From: Hymenolepis diminuta
Lineage: Eukaryota; Platyhelminthes; Cestoda; Cyclophyllidea; Hymenolepididae
NCBI GenBank assembly: GCA_900708905.1
Contig: CAADRB010000001.1
Span: forward strand, 4,169,929 to 4,233,928
DNA: 64,000 nucleotides
Direction: 5' to 3'
In this document: piece by piece, positions 1-11,720 of the stretch
Numbering within the stretch: the stretch's first letter is position 1
Layout of the letters: every line of letters starts with the position of its first letter
The notes under the pieces: model-generated
Told to the model about the DNA's origin: nothing
Databases searched by the model: none
Seen by the model: only the letters and a program-made list of their open reading frames with translations
Program-made: the position numbers and the translations under genes

Positions 1-2129
1 CGGTGTGTAGGGATCAAGTTTGTGTGAAAGAGGCGAATTGATTATCAACTCCATCACAAACTGGCAGGATGCTGCGTCACGACAAATTGGACCCCAACAT
101 GGTACAACTAAAAAAGAACTTGGAGTTTTAATTTAGATCAGAAAGTGAAATATCGGTAAATAACTATTAGTCAAATGTGGATGAATCCATAAAGAAACTG
201 TATGAAAATAGCAACTGTCCGATAATGTCGAGAATCTGCAGAATTTAGAATACTACTTTAAGGATGTAATAACATCCATGAACCACGAAATCAGACTATT
301 AAATTTAACTGTATATCTTATGATAATTTGGACAACCAAATTATGATAGCAAACAGACGATTTTGACGCAGACGACAGGGTTCTTCGATGATGTGACTCT
401 TCGTACAGTCACACCATATCTTGCGGTACCATGAGGCCTGGTACTTCAACTCGAAATGACATTGAAGTCATTAACTACGTTTCTTGACAAGCAAAAGGGA
501 CAAGTAGCATAATCGAAACTTTGACTTGGAAGTTAAAGTGCCCCGACATTTGTCCAGTCACTCATGATCCGTAGCAGACAGTTCGTCCAGGGTTCTACGA
601 GATGTAACTCCGAAAAATAAAAACTCTATGTCAAGAGATATCACCGTTCGAACGGACAGATATCTAAACGGGTGTCGATCATCACGCCGAGACACCGACA
701 ACGAGACATGTCTGACGTCAACAAAGAAATACTTTGTATATGAACCTAATTTACTTATAAATAAATTGGGGGTGGCTTGTCAGCCACTTCCGAACTGATC
801 CGGCGACATGAGTGACTTGACTTATTCCATCTATTCGGTCGATGTGGTTTCGACAGACCCTCTCAAAGTTATGACACAAATACTTCCAGAATTTAAATAA
901 AGTATGATTCTTAATGTCGTGACTTTATTGCTTATTTATTCATGACATCTCCTCCACTCAACGACTTCCAAAAATTAAAACTCGCAAAAATCTACTTGCA
1001 AGATGCTATACTAATATCAATTTAAGGAAATTGAAAGAGCCTTAGCAAGATTAAAGAAGACATGATAGATCATGCTCTTTTTCCCCAAAAATTTCTCGTA
1101 AAACCAAAATAATTTCAATTGAAGTAGTAATTTTACATCCCTAAAATATTCACATATTTGAATGTGCAACAATGTATCATCACCACGATATAATAAGCAA
1201 GTACATAAGTACACGATAAGATCAGTGTGCATATCTCCAAGACCCGACGTGCAAAATTCACGGCTGCAGTTGCTACAATGGAACCATGACCAACTGCAGG
1301 AGAATGCTTGTGTTAAAAGCTTAAGCCTTTTATAATTACATTATTAAAATTTTAAAACAGGGAGTGGGTTCTCCGTCATACTGCAGGTCAGATCACTTTA
1401 TCCTATTTTTTTTTCAATAAAACGTTAACATTTGATTCTTAAACGATTTATCACCTGCTCTACGATAAAACATGCTTCTGGCAGTTAAGACGAGAGCATA
1501 TTCCCTTGCATATTGGCTCATTTGCAATGAAACAATTATTCTCTGATAAATCCTACATCCACTAATAGAGAGAGAGCGGGTATTCAATACAATCTTGTGA
1601 TATTACTATTGATCAGTGAGACTTTGAGACCGTCAGAAATCAAGTTTAAAAATGTTCAATCATCGACCGTCTCTCTTGAAAGAGGTCCAAGCTATCTTAG
1701 TATACGTTTTCAATGACATAATACAATCGCTTTCAAATATACGAAATTTAGTTATGTATCCTAGATTCAACTGAAATAGAGAAAAAAATGTAGGAAAGGG
1801 TGCAGCTCAGAATGTGCAAATCACTCAAATTATAACAGGCGTTTACTAACACGAAAATCGATTCAAGATGAAGCACAAACAGTATTTGATAAAAATTTCT
1901 AGTACAATAGATAAAATAAATAAGCTTAAAATTACCTAAACTCTTTATTATACATTCAAACATAATTTTTTAAAATCTACAGCATTCCTTAATAGATTTC
2001 CATCTTTCCAATATTCTGTCTTCAACTTTTAACTATAGTAATACGGTAAATAATAGAAATAAAATGTCATTTATCCACTTAGAAGATCAATACAATTAGT
2101 TAAGACTAGATTCCTGAGCCTAGATTCTT
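1..2129. other. no recognisable gene
   Basis: I see no convincing coding exon on either strand. This is where the missing C-terminal half of the FAAH gene would be expected if its minus-strand exons continued leftward, but the conserved GPM and GLPVGVQ blocks of that family could not be found. A short perfect inverted repeat lies at 1264-1272 and 1291-1299 (CTGCAGTTG / CAACTGCAG, 18-nt loop). Confidence 0.5.
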
Positions 2130-2360
2130 AGGAATTATACATTACAGAGGCGCTTCCTATATGGATATATCCTCTTTGGGTTCTCCCACAATCATACTAC
2201 TTTCTCTGCCAGTTCGTCATGGTACTGTTACGCAATTGCTTCACCAACTTCAGGCTCACAACCCACTATCTTTCTCCATACCTGTATGTCTGTATTGGAG
2301 AATGTCCTCATATAAAGTGCCCACCAGACTTGTTTTATTTCTTCCCACGTAAATATAGTC
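2130..2360 (-). pseudogene. degenerate protein-like stretch, unidentified
   Basis: Read on the minus strand from about 2352, one frame gives a Trp-rich, protein-like stretch (around TWEEIKQVWWALY) of about 45 codons, then a stop, then further sensible residues in the same frame interrupted by stops. This suggests an old protein remnant, perhaps of a transposon. A second frame, reachable by splicing from the last FAAH-like exon through the AG at about 2362, is open for about 38 codons and then stops; it does not resemble FAAH. I do not recognise either. Confidence 0.3.
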
Positions 2361-2548
2361 AACTACAAATTACAAGGGCGATTGTCATTGAAATATCCTT
2401 CATGAAGAAAGAATATTACAAGTTCATATTCCTTATGCAACTTTAAAAAAACGTCACTACTGTTTACGATTGTTAAAAATAATCAAGCTGGATACAGATT
2501 ATTTTGAAAAGAAAGCGATACAAAAGACACTTTCATATTTGAATTTAC

Positions 2549-5113
2549 CTGGTTTGCCAGTGGCCATTTTTGCCAAATCCCGATAACTAGAATAAAAAAA
2601 GGAAAAAATCGGGAATTACGTAGAACCTCTACAATCACTTAGAAATCTTATTGTCACTCACCCATTTTCAATATAACAATAGTAGGCTCCACTTACCTAA
2701 GACGATCTGCGGTCGGTTTGAATCCGACGACCCCGCACATAGCAGACGGAAGACGAATACTCCCTCCAAGGTCAGTAGCCAATCCAAGAATGGATCCACC
2801 AGCTCCAATAAGCGCCGCTTCCCCGCCACTTGATCCGTGAGGAGTACGATCGGATTTCAGAGGATTCTTAGTCACACCATTGATCGGATTGCTGCATTGG
2901 GTACTGAAACAGGATAAAAGATAAGGAGAAAGTATGTGGAGGTGTGGAAATAAGGAATTAATAATTTGATCGAAAATTCGAAGCCGGTCTAAAATTCAGT
3001 TCCTTACTCTAAATGGCACGTTAATATTAATTTCCGAATACTAAATGTCAACTAGCTAACAATTTCCCACGAATAAACGACCAGTAACCAATCGATTAAA
3101 GAAAAAAATTTGCCTAATCTAGAATAAGGATAAGAAGCAAGAACAACGGTAACTTCATGACTTGAGGTTTTAGCGAAAGTAGTACCTTCAACGGATGAAA
3201 AATACTAAAGATAAATACTAGAGCATCTAGAATGTAAATAGAATAAGTGTTTAACTCGACGAATGAGTTCATTAATTTCATTGATTTGAAGTGTTTTTCT
3301 ATTTCTAACACGTCTGATCGTTTGAAAAAGCAACGGCATATGTTCTTCGGTCTGAGAAGAAAAGGGAGTTGCTATCTCGATTTTCATTAACAAAATCTCT
3401 TACTTTTTCTCAAATCTGGTTCTCATCTGCTCTAGCTATACATTCGCTTCTCCCATTATTATATTGTATATTACCCTTATTAACCAACAGATATATATAT
3501 TTATAGGTGATTTCTTAAAGCCCGAAATGAGACTTTCAAATTATCGATAATAAGTCAAACTGGACGAATACGTCTAAAAAGCATTGATTAGATATTTAAG
3601 TGCCAACTAATCAAAAAACACATCAAAATAATAGCATAGCCATTTAGCTCGGCACTTTTAGGCAGCCTTCATAAACAGAATTAAAAAATAGTGATTTAAT
3701 TACATATTTTTGTTGCCGTAATTTGGTTATCATTTTTAACCTGTCTTCTGCCTTTTTGATTATGACTTATTCCCTGACCTTCAAGAAATTTGCTCATTTT
3801 CTTCCGTTATTTAACATTGGAATTGTGAGCTCCACTTTCCTAATGAATCCCTTTTCCAGCTTGCCGATTACAATGTTACTATCCGGTTCCTGTTCTTGCC
3901 TAATAAACCATTTCTTAATAATTGAGTAGACTTAGCGACCTTTTAAGGGGATAAAAACCATATCTAAATGACATCCACAATGTTGATAGTAAATTCAAAG
4001 CGAGTGTCTTTAAGGGCTTTTTGAGAAAGCAGCAAAAATAATAGAATATATTCTTCTGAAATGAAAGCGAAGAAGTAAAGTTCTCGCGGCCCATGGGCTA
4101 TGCATGCATGCAATGAGAAAGGTACGAGCACTTACCTCATCGTCGTTTGCGGAACATTGGTTATAACGAAAGGGACACCTCCAAGATCACGAATCACCTT
4201 CAGGGCTACTGCGTCGCAACCACGTGGTTTGCCGATATTGCGAGCGCACCCAATACAAGAATCACGACCCTTCAAAAAGACAAGTATAATTAAAATATTT
4301 CCATCATGCAATGATATATTTCCATGATTACAACCCTAGAGTAAGATTTCTATATAAAAATTTCAGTTCACATTTAGTGAGTTTTATTGACCTCTGATAT
4401 GTTGAAATCTTCTTAGCTCTTATCATTCTACTAGTACCTTAGGTATTAGAAAAAAAGTAAGATTACACTGACGTGGACAATATAATCGCACCAACTCGAG
4501 CCGAAACATCAGACTAAGTCAATATAAGGTTCTTAAATAAGTCATTTGAACAAAACAAATCAAGAGCTCACCTTCATTCCGAAACATTCCTTAATACTAA
4601 CTGGACAACCTGCAAGAGGACCCTTTAAATTAACCTCTGACAGCTAAAATAGACACCAAAATTCATTCTTAATAATGAATTAGCTGAATACTTTAATAAA
4701 AGCAAGTAGAAACTGACATCGGGATAGAGAAATTCAGTAACACAGTTTAGTCGCTTATCAACTTCGAATGCCTTGTGTTGATATGCTAGTAGAACGTATG
4801 CTACAGGAAGTTCCTGTCTTTTGAGTTTTTCAACTAGCTCCTGAAGGGTGAGACATGTTATCATCTCAATGTCTTCTCTGGGCTAGAAAGCGTATATAAA
4901 ATGTCGTAAAAAACGAAGATTTATTTATATACTCTAAAAAAACGGACGAACTATTTGGCGTTGTTGTAAATATGCTGCGAAATCCTCTTTAGCAGAATTA
5001 AGGTAAGCAATTTTAGTATTTCTGTTTGTATTTAAAACTTTACTGTTGAGATAGTTCTTGAGAGCATTTTTGACAAAATATAAGGAAACAACGCAGACAG
5101 ACGCTGTTAGGAG
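2549..5113 (-). CDS. FAAH: fatty-acid amide hydrolase (FAAH-1 type), N-terminal half
   Basis: This membrane serine hydrolase of the amidase-signature family would cleave fatty-acid amides such as N-acylethanolamines at internal membranes. Exons, in order of translation: 5113-4952 (hydrophobic segment [14 protein letters not shown]), 4882-4718 ([16 protein letters not shown]... [10 protein letters not shown]), 4643-4572 ([17 protein letters not shown], carrying the catalytic Lys), 4269-4136 ([12 protein letters not shown]), 2903-2697 ([13 protein letters not shown] and [10 protein letters not shown], carrying both catalytic Ser of the Ser-Ser-Lys triad), and probably 2586-2549 ([15 protein letters not shown]). 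All joins are in phase and have GT...AG borders, except that the donor after 4952 is weak (gttcgt). The catalytic core is intact. The start exon was not found, and the C-terminal 250-300 residues normal for the family are not recognisable below 2549. The gene is therefore either truncated or continues beyond the left edge. Confidence 0.88.
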
Positions 5114-6190
5114 CTAGAAAAAGAGAAAATAATTTTAAACGAAATTAAAATTTTCATATCTTAAAGAATATATGGCAGGGTTAATAAATGCCTTTCCACG
5201 ATGTATATCAATATCAAGTAACATATTCGAATTATATTAATGTTGACTATTGCATTGTAATCCATGTCAAGGCCATTGGAAAACTGATAGATTTTAATTG
5301 TCATTAGCAGTATTATTTTGTAAAAGAGCAAATTCATGCTTAACATTCTTAAGTGAAGTCTAAATAATTTATTTTCCAAAACATAGGTTCGTTTAATATT
5401 CTACTTATTAATAAAAAATAGGCAAAATATATTCTGATACTTTTATCAAGCATAACAACAAAAGAATATGCTCTATGAACTAGATATGTGAAATTATCCT
5501 AGAAAAGTGTGATAATGACTGTCAATGTTTCTGCGTATTTCTTTTTATTCAATGTCGAAAAGTACTCGAATGGTATTTCATTAGTAACTTAACTATTTCT
5601 AGAAATGATTAATATATAATCAAATTATTCTTACCAAAATTTTCCTTTGTTTAAGAACCCTGGTTCCGAAAATATAAAAATCGATGTAGTTACCTGCTAA
5701 ATCTTCATAAACACTTTTAAACAATTTCTTCGTCAGCGTAGATATTCTATTTTCACCGATAGACCAAATCAATTGCTGGATGGACCTTGTTTTTTTACCT
5801 GGTAGATAGATATCTAACATTACCTCAAGATGAATTTTCAGTCCTGCGCTGATTTACGTTTTAATATCAGTACAATATATATATTATATTAAACGGACTG
5901 TATAACTCACTTCCCGATGACTGATACTTCAAATGTTTGTAAGTGGCTTAAATGAATGATTTGATTCTGGGCATTTTTTTGATTATCGACTTCCGCTGCT
6001 TAGTTCGATAGATTATTTTGTCTCTACTGGATATCATTTTAAATTTGAATGTGCATCATATGAACTTGATTTTAGAATTTAGAATCTTAGAATTCAAACC
6101 TTAGTAATATTCAATACTTATAATGTTCTTAAATAATAGCACAAATTTCTTCAAGGTCATTTGTGGCCGTACAGGTTATTGAAATAAAAA
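5114..6190. promoter_or_regulatory. presumed shared 5' region of FAAH and TRAPPC4
   Basis: This AT-rich gap separates the two divergent genes and must contain the missing first exon of FAAH plus the promoters of both. An open minus-strand stretch starts with ATG at 5820 and could donate at 5693 (AG|gtaact). It ends in phase 1, whereas the next FAAH exon as read needs phase 0, so I do not join them. No TATA box is obvious before TRAPPC4. Confidence 0.35.
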
Positions 6191-6928
6191 ATGAGCGTAC
6201 TTTCTGTATACGTAATAAGCGAGTCTGGCTCCCTTCAAATGTACTATGACCGAACTCCTCCTCCGGTAGAAATACAAGGAACCTATAATTTTCCACTATC
6301 TTTTGTATTTGAAAATGTTGATGGTCGTATTGCTGTCGTTTTTGGTGCTACAAATGAGGTAAAGCTAGGCTATTGTGTTTTAGCCGTTAATGGTGTAAAT
6401 GCAAACGGTGCAGTATTGGAAGATAATAGGGATATTTTAGAGGTAAGTTCCAATTTTTTACACATATTCTTTTTTCCCTAGCTATTTCAAAATCCTGCTA
6501 ATTTTCCTATTACCCTTCGTTTGGGATCACCACGATTGAGTCCAAATGATCGCATCACGATTGCTAGCATGTTTCAAGCTGTTCACCACATGGCTCGAGT
6601 TATAACTCCTATTCCAGCAAATTCCGATGCAGGAAATTCAAAATGTCAGGCTGCCTCGGAACCCTCTGGAATTCAAACCATTGAAACTCCAGAAACTCGA
6701 ATTCACTGCTATGAATCGATTACCGGTGCAAAGTTTATCCTCGTCACAGATTCACGAATTCCAAACACTGCTCGCGATGCTTTAAAGTTGGTTTATGAAG
6801 CATACACAGACTACGTCCTTAAGAACCCTTTCTATTCTCCCAATCAACCGTTTAATTTTGAATTCTTTAATACTCGTCTTAGGAGAATTTGTGATCAAGT
6901 GGAGAAAGGTATTTATAACTATGTCTAA
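6191..6928 (+). CDS. TRAPPC4: trafficking protein particle complex subunit 4 (TRAPPC4/synbindin)
   Basis: TRAPPC4 is a core longin-fold subunit of the TRAPP tethering complexes, which act as exchange factors for Rab1/Rab11-type GTPases at the ER-Golgi and Golgi. The gene has two exons, 6191-6442 (84 codons) and 6482-6928 (148 codons plus TAA), joined in phase 0 across a 39-nt intron (gtaagt...ccctag). The 232-aa product is close to the 219 aa of the human protein. Diagnostic stretches in order: MSVLSVYVISESGSLQ at the start, YCVLAVNGVNANG, QNPANFPITLRLGSPRLSP, IHCYESITGAKFIL, and YVLKNPFYSPNQP near the C terminus. The extra length lies in a loop after ITPIPANS. The ATG at 6191 gives the expected N terminus, so the gene looks complete and functional. 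Confidence 0.95.
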
Positions 6929-8603
6929 TCCTCCTTGCCTTTTGTTTTCAACTGTGATGATAAGTTATTTAATTCCTTTTAAACTTCTTTTCTATCTTAA
7001 ATTCTTCGTTAGTTCTTTGATTGTCATTTTAAGCGTCCGTCTCAAGGAGCAATTAATTTGGTCTGATGTCTATTTTCATATTTTGTTCATACGAAATGTC
7101 CCAAAACAAGTTAAGTCTTTCAATTTTTACTGAAGTTAGTAGGTAAATTTCTTGAGACGGTTGTCGCACTAATAAATAGCCTTCAAACACTTAATGCTTG
7201 GAAATGTACTTGTGAAATTATTGCACCAATATATTTGACCGATTAGTGAGAAACTGCGAATGAGAAGGTTGGACTTGTTTCCATTGTTCGTGCTTAAGGA
7301 TGTCTTTTGAATTAAAAGTGTAGTGTTTTAGAATAATGACTATGAGGAACGGGTTGAACTTGTCTAAATTGGATGTGGGTGGTCTGCAATCTGAATGACA
7401 ACTGGATCAAGACCAGAGTACCTAAGTTGTGTTCATGAGAGTATGTAGATGTTGATTTTGGAAATACACATATGAGAGATATGATAATGGTATAAGTACA
7501 AACAAAGGCAAGGGGAGGGAAGACAGGTCCAAAATTGTGAATAATAAGGAGATCAGGCGTTGGCGCGACCGCACATCATGAATCAATATGCGTGTTCTCA
7601 CTTCAGCATACCTTTATTGTTTAACTCTGAATTTGTATTAGACAGTAAAGTGTAACTCAATATGTTTTTGGCGATCCACCGATTTGATGAGATTTTACGT
7701 TCAATTACCCTTACGTTTTCTAAATTTAGGTAGATTGTAGCTAACAAATTAGCGGAATGGAGTCGTAAGGACGTTAAATGATTTAAGTTTCACGATAAGT
7801 AGGTTAATACCGTATCCATTCCCGCAGTAAGCACCAATCAATGGTTGCTGCAGGTCTTTCACTCTAGTTTTCGATTAGTAGCGTAACACGGAGAGCATTA
7901 AATGTCGTAATGGAACTGCTCGTTAGAACTTTTGTACTCCATTTGTTAGAGCGTAGGCTTAAGATGATCCTCAACATGTATTTTAGAATTTTAAGGAATG
8001 ATATACTTTTTTAAACAAATGATATCACTTCAGTCGAGAATTTTATGTATTAAAATCCGCACAGTTGGGTGAATAATCCTCGAACGGGAAAAATACTAGG
8101 TTGCAAAAGGAAAATGCGATGAGCCATACTTGCGAGAAATTGAATTAAAGAGGAGTGATTTAGAAAAGAAATTTTTCCTAAAATGAAGTAAATTAAAGTG
8201 CAATGTTAGCGGATACCTGTCTTAAAAGATGACAACACAGAAATGGATACAAGAATATCTATTTAAAATATTTCAGTAGAATGCAAGTTTAAATATTAAA
8301 ATTATTTGTATTGCAATCAGAAAATAGCAAAGAAGCCCATACAATTAAGAAAAAAAGAAGTACAGAGAGCAAACATATACTGCCAAATTAAATATAGAGA
8401 TATGCAGAAATTAGCATATACCATTCGCCGAGATGGTAAAACAGAAAAAAATACCCCGACCGAATAATTTAAAAATAAAAACTGAGAGAAATAAATCGTA
8501 ATGATAAAAATAATCAACGTAAAAGCCAATGACGTCAAAATAAAGACTCATTAACGGCAAAAGATATATTGCTTCATTTTTCCAAGACTATCGCAGATGA
8601 AGC
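6929..8603. other. no recognisable gene
   Basis: This stretch holds the 3' side of TRAPPC4 and AT-rich sequence. Both strands have only short, compositionally random open frames. Nothing is assigned. Confidence 0.5.
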
Positions 8604-9427
8604 CACAATTGTTGTTCTTGAGCGCCCTCCCACCCTTAGGGTTGAGTGCCGAAAGTAATTGCTGGGAGCATTTAATAGCCGATGAATGAATACACAATTT
8701 GTTTTGCCATGTAGCATGCATGTGCATACATTCACGGCATTTTAATACTATAAAATGAACTCCAGGATGCCAGTGTTTGAGGTTATTTCGAGCTCACAAG
8801 CTGTACAGACGACCTATTTGAGGCAAACCATTTACAGCTGTGAATATCGGGCAGGCGCAATGATTTCGAAGTGTTCCTCCTTCTGCCCCTAAAGGCGCCA
8901 AAGGTGGCAAGTGCAATGCGTGATAACAAAAGACCGCGTGCAGAGCCCTTTTCACTCGACGAACCCTAAAACTTACCTCGAGAGAACTTCAATCCTCCGA
9001 ATATCTCAAGTCAAGAAACCAGACTCATGATTAATCGCTAGCTTCCAGTAGCAAATGGCAGAGCTCCATTATCATTTCCCCCTGATCTATCTAGTTTTGA
9101 GAAGGTGACATCTTCTTGCCCCAATGCCTATGTTAGCACTGACCTTCTCCAAACATTTCGGATCAAGTGGGGATAATGGGAGATTTGGTTGCAAGTAAAC
9201 CGAAATTCTGACTTCTTCATTTTCTCCATGTGTATTTAGCAGAGAGCAGGCACAAGGAAATTCCCAATTTACATGCCACTCCATCGGCGTCAATCTCTCC
9301 CACATACAGCACAGAGACGTGGCCTGGAGCCAAACAGTTTTCACCTTCATCTACTCCTACCTAAGCTCAAAGTGAGCCGAAGTCCTTTAACTTGGGAAGT
9401 TTAAGGGTCATTGAAATGGAAATCGGC
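8604..9427. repeat. 824-bp direct repeat, copy 1
   Basis: This copy is identical by eye to 10632-11455 at a constant offset of 2028, with no indel and one substitution (G at 9419, A at 11447). It starts with CACAATTGTTGTTCTTGAG and ends GAAATCGGC. It is richer in GC than the surrounding DNA. It contains a TATA-like CTATAAAATG near 8750 and an 87-codon open frame on the minus strand (9087-9350) that I take to be chance. Neither end has a clear TG...CA, so the LTR reading is not established. Confidence 0.9.
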
Positions 9428-10631
9428 CCCACTCTTGGAGAGGAGGCCAAATGGACATCTCTTCCTGTTAAGGGACAATAAACGGCATTAGGTGGATAAA
9501 TTAATATCTGCGTATATTTTGAAAGAGACGGGTAGGTGAATCATAATATCAACGTTAATAAGGATGTGAGGAGGCGTGCACGTTCAATGGGAGGGTGAAT
9601 TGGTATTCATGACGAAAACACTGGGATAAGGGAGGGGAGCAGTAAATGCCGGATCGCAGGGCAGGCTAGCGTTGACAAATCCGCAAGGTTTTGTACATAT
9701 GTAACGAAGTAGCCCGACCCATAGGCCGACGCGTGCACGCGCTCTCAATTCGCTCATGCATGTCGCGCAATCACACTCCACAATGACAACGATAGCAACT
9801 ACTGATTGGCGTAAGTGCATACCGATAACATCGGGCTCGATAAGAGTAAAGCGACAAATCGGTTGGTAATCCTACCTCCCTATATTTGAAGATTTGAGTT
9901 TTTCACGATCTTCAAGCCCATATCCCATGCAGAAGAGGGACAAGCACAAGTTCTCGTTGTTATTAGCCAATATGTAATACAATTCAATTGGAACTAATAC
10001 AACATGCATTAGATCGTAATCCAAGTTAGTTCACACGAACAATGTGGAGGTTAATCGTTACTGCAAGAATAATGGGCAGAAGACATGAAATAAAGTGTGA
10101 ATTTAGTCGAGGGAAAATGCTTACTAATTACGCCTTGTGACACTTTCACTTTGAGAGAAATACGAAGTAAAGTATTCTCAAACCTCTGAATAGGGTGTGA
10201 ACACTTAAACGTAGGACGTTTTAACCAGGGAATAGTAAAAATTGAGCATGAATATTCCTTATTGTGGAGGCTGATTTAAGGTGAGAAGGCGACGGTCAAA
10301 GAGCCTTGGGGGCATATATTTATAAAATATACCGACATGTTGTGTGGAGGGCTTTAGATTGTGGTGGTATTGTTCTATTTCCCTAACGGAGACCTCAAAT
10401 ATGATGTCGTCTCTAGTTTCCGAATGGGAGAAACTGGAGTAGTGAAGTAGTGAGTCAGGTGAGATGAGAGTTGAGAGACCACCCGAGAGAGGCATAGTAT
10501 GAGTGGCGTGTACTGGGCCACCAGGATGCGGTAGATCGGTCTATGCTTATGATCTCACCGGCAAATCAGAATGGCTACATTATTTAGCCACCCAACTATG
10601 TTCTAACTTATATGAGTATCGGAGACGCAGG
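9428..10631. other. 1204-bp spacer between the 824-bp repeats
   Basis: This single-copy stretch lies between the two direct repeats, with the same GC-richer composition as they have. No protein of a retroelement, no tRNA-complementary primer site after copy 1 and no polypurine tract before copy 2 could be seen in either orientation. It is either the interior of a non-autonomous element or sequence trapped by a tandem duplication. Confidence 0.55.
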
Positions 10632-11455
10632 CACAATTGTTGTTCTTGAGCGCCCTCCCACCCTTAGGGTTGAGTGCCGAAAGTAATTGCTGGGAGCATT
10701 TAATAGCCGATGAATGAATACACAATTTGTTTTGCCATGTAGCATGCATGTGCATACATTCACGGCATTTTAATACTATAAAATGAACTCCAGGATGCCA
10801 GTGTTTGAGGTTATTTCGAGCTCACAAGCTGTACAGACGACCTATTTGAGGCAAACCATTTACAGCTGTGAATATCGGGCAGGCGCAATGATTTCGAAGT
10901 GTTCCTCCTTCTGCCCCTAAAGGCGCCAAAGGTGGCAAGTGCAATGCGTGATAACAAAAGACCGCGTGCAGAGCCCTTTTCACTCGACGAACCCTAAAAC
11001 TTACCTCGAGAGAACTTCAATCCTCCGAATATCTCAAGTCAAGAAACCAGACTCATGATTAATCGCTAGCTTCCAGTAGCAAATGGCAGAGCTCCATTAT
11101 CATTTCCCCCTGATCTATCTAGTTTTGAGAAGGTGACATCTTCTTGCCCCAATGCCTATGTTAGCACTGACCTTCTCCAAACATTTCGGATCAAGTGGGG
11201 ATAATGGGAGATTTGGTTGCAAGTAAACCGAAATTCTGACTTCTTCATTTTCTCCATGTGTATTTAGCAGAGAGCAGGCACAAGGAAATTCCCAATTTAC
11301 ATGCCACTCCATCGGCGTCAATCTCTCCCACATACAGCACAGAGACGTGGCCTGGAGCCAAACAGTTTTCACCTTCATCTACTCCTACCTAAGCTCAAAG
11401 TGAGCCGAAGTCCTTTAACTTGGGAAGTTTAAGGGTCATTGAAATGAAAATCGGC
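10632..11455. repeat. 824-bp direct repeat, copy 2
   Basis: This is the second copy of the repeat at 8604-9427, differing at one base (11447). Right of it the sequence switches abruptly to a T-rich AT-rich stretch (TGTATTTTTTTTAAAG), so the right border of the compositional patch coincides with the repeat end. Confidence 0.9.
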
Positions 11456-11720
11456 TGTATTTTTTTTAAAGTATAGTATTTTTTCACTAATACGACTGTT
11501 ATATTAACGAAACTTTAATATGTGCATACCCAATTTATTGGTTCTTATTCGCTTTCTTTTTTGTTATATGTGGTTTTTATGGATTTAATTTATATTTTGA
11601 AACGCCGGTGTGTTTGATTTTGTATAAACTGCATATTTCATTTTTTTATATCCTTTTAACTTCCTTATTCTTCCAATTTCCTTTATGACTGTGCTTGGTA
11701 ACTCTCATCGATATAACAAA

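Noticed and set aside
5694..5820. Open segment beginning with ATG, considered as FAAH first exon
   Set aside because: It ends in phase 1 while the next exon needs phase 0, and no alternative donor fixes this.
9087..9350. 87-codon minus-strand frame, repeated at 11115-11378
   Set aside because: It is duplicated only because the whole 824-bp repeat is; composition and lack of motif suggest chance.
8604..11455. Classical LTR retrotransposon
   Set aside because: No TG...CA ends, primer-binding site, polypurine tract or coding sequence could be seen in either orientation.
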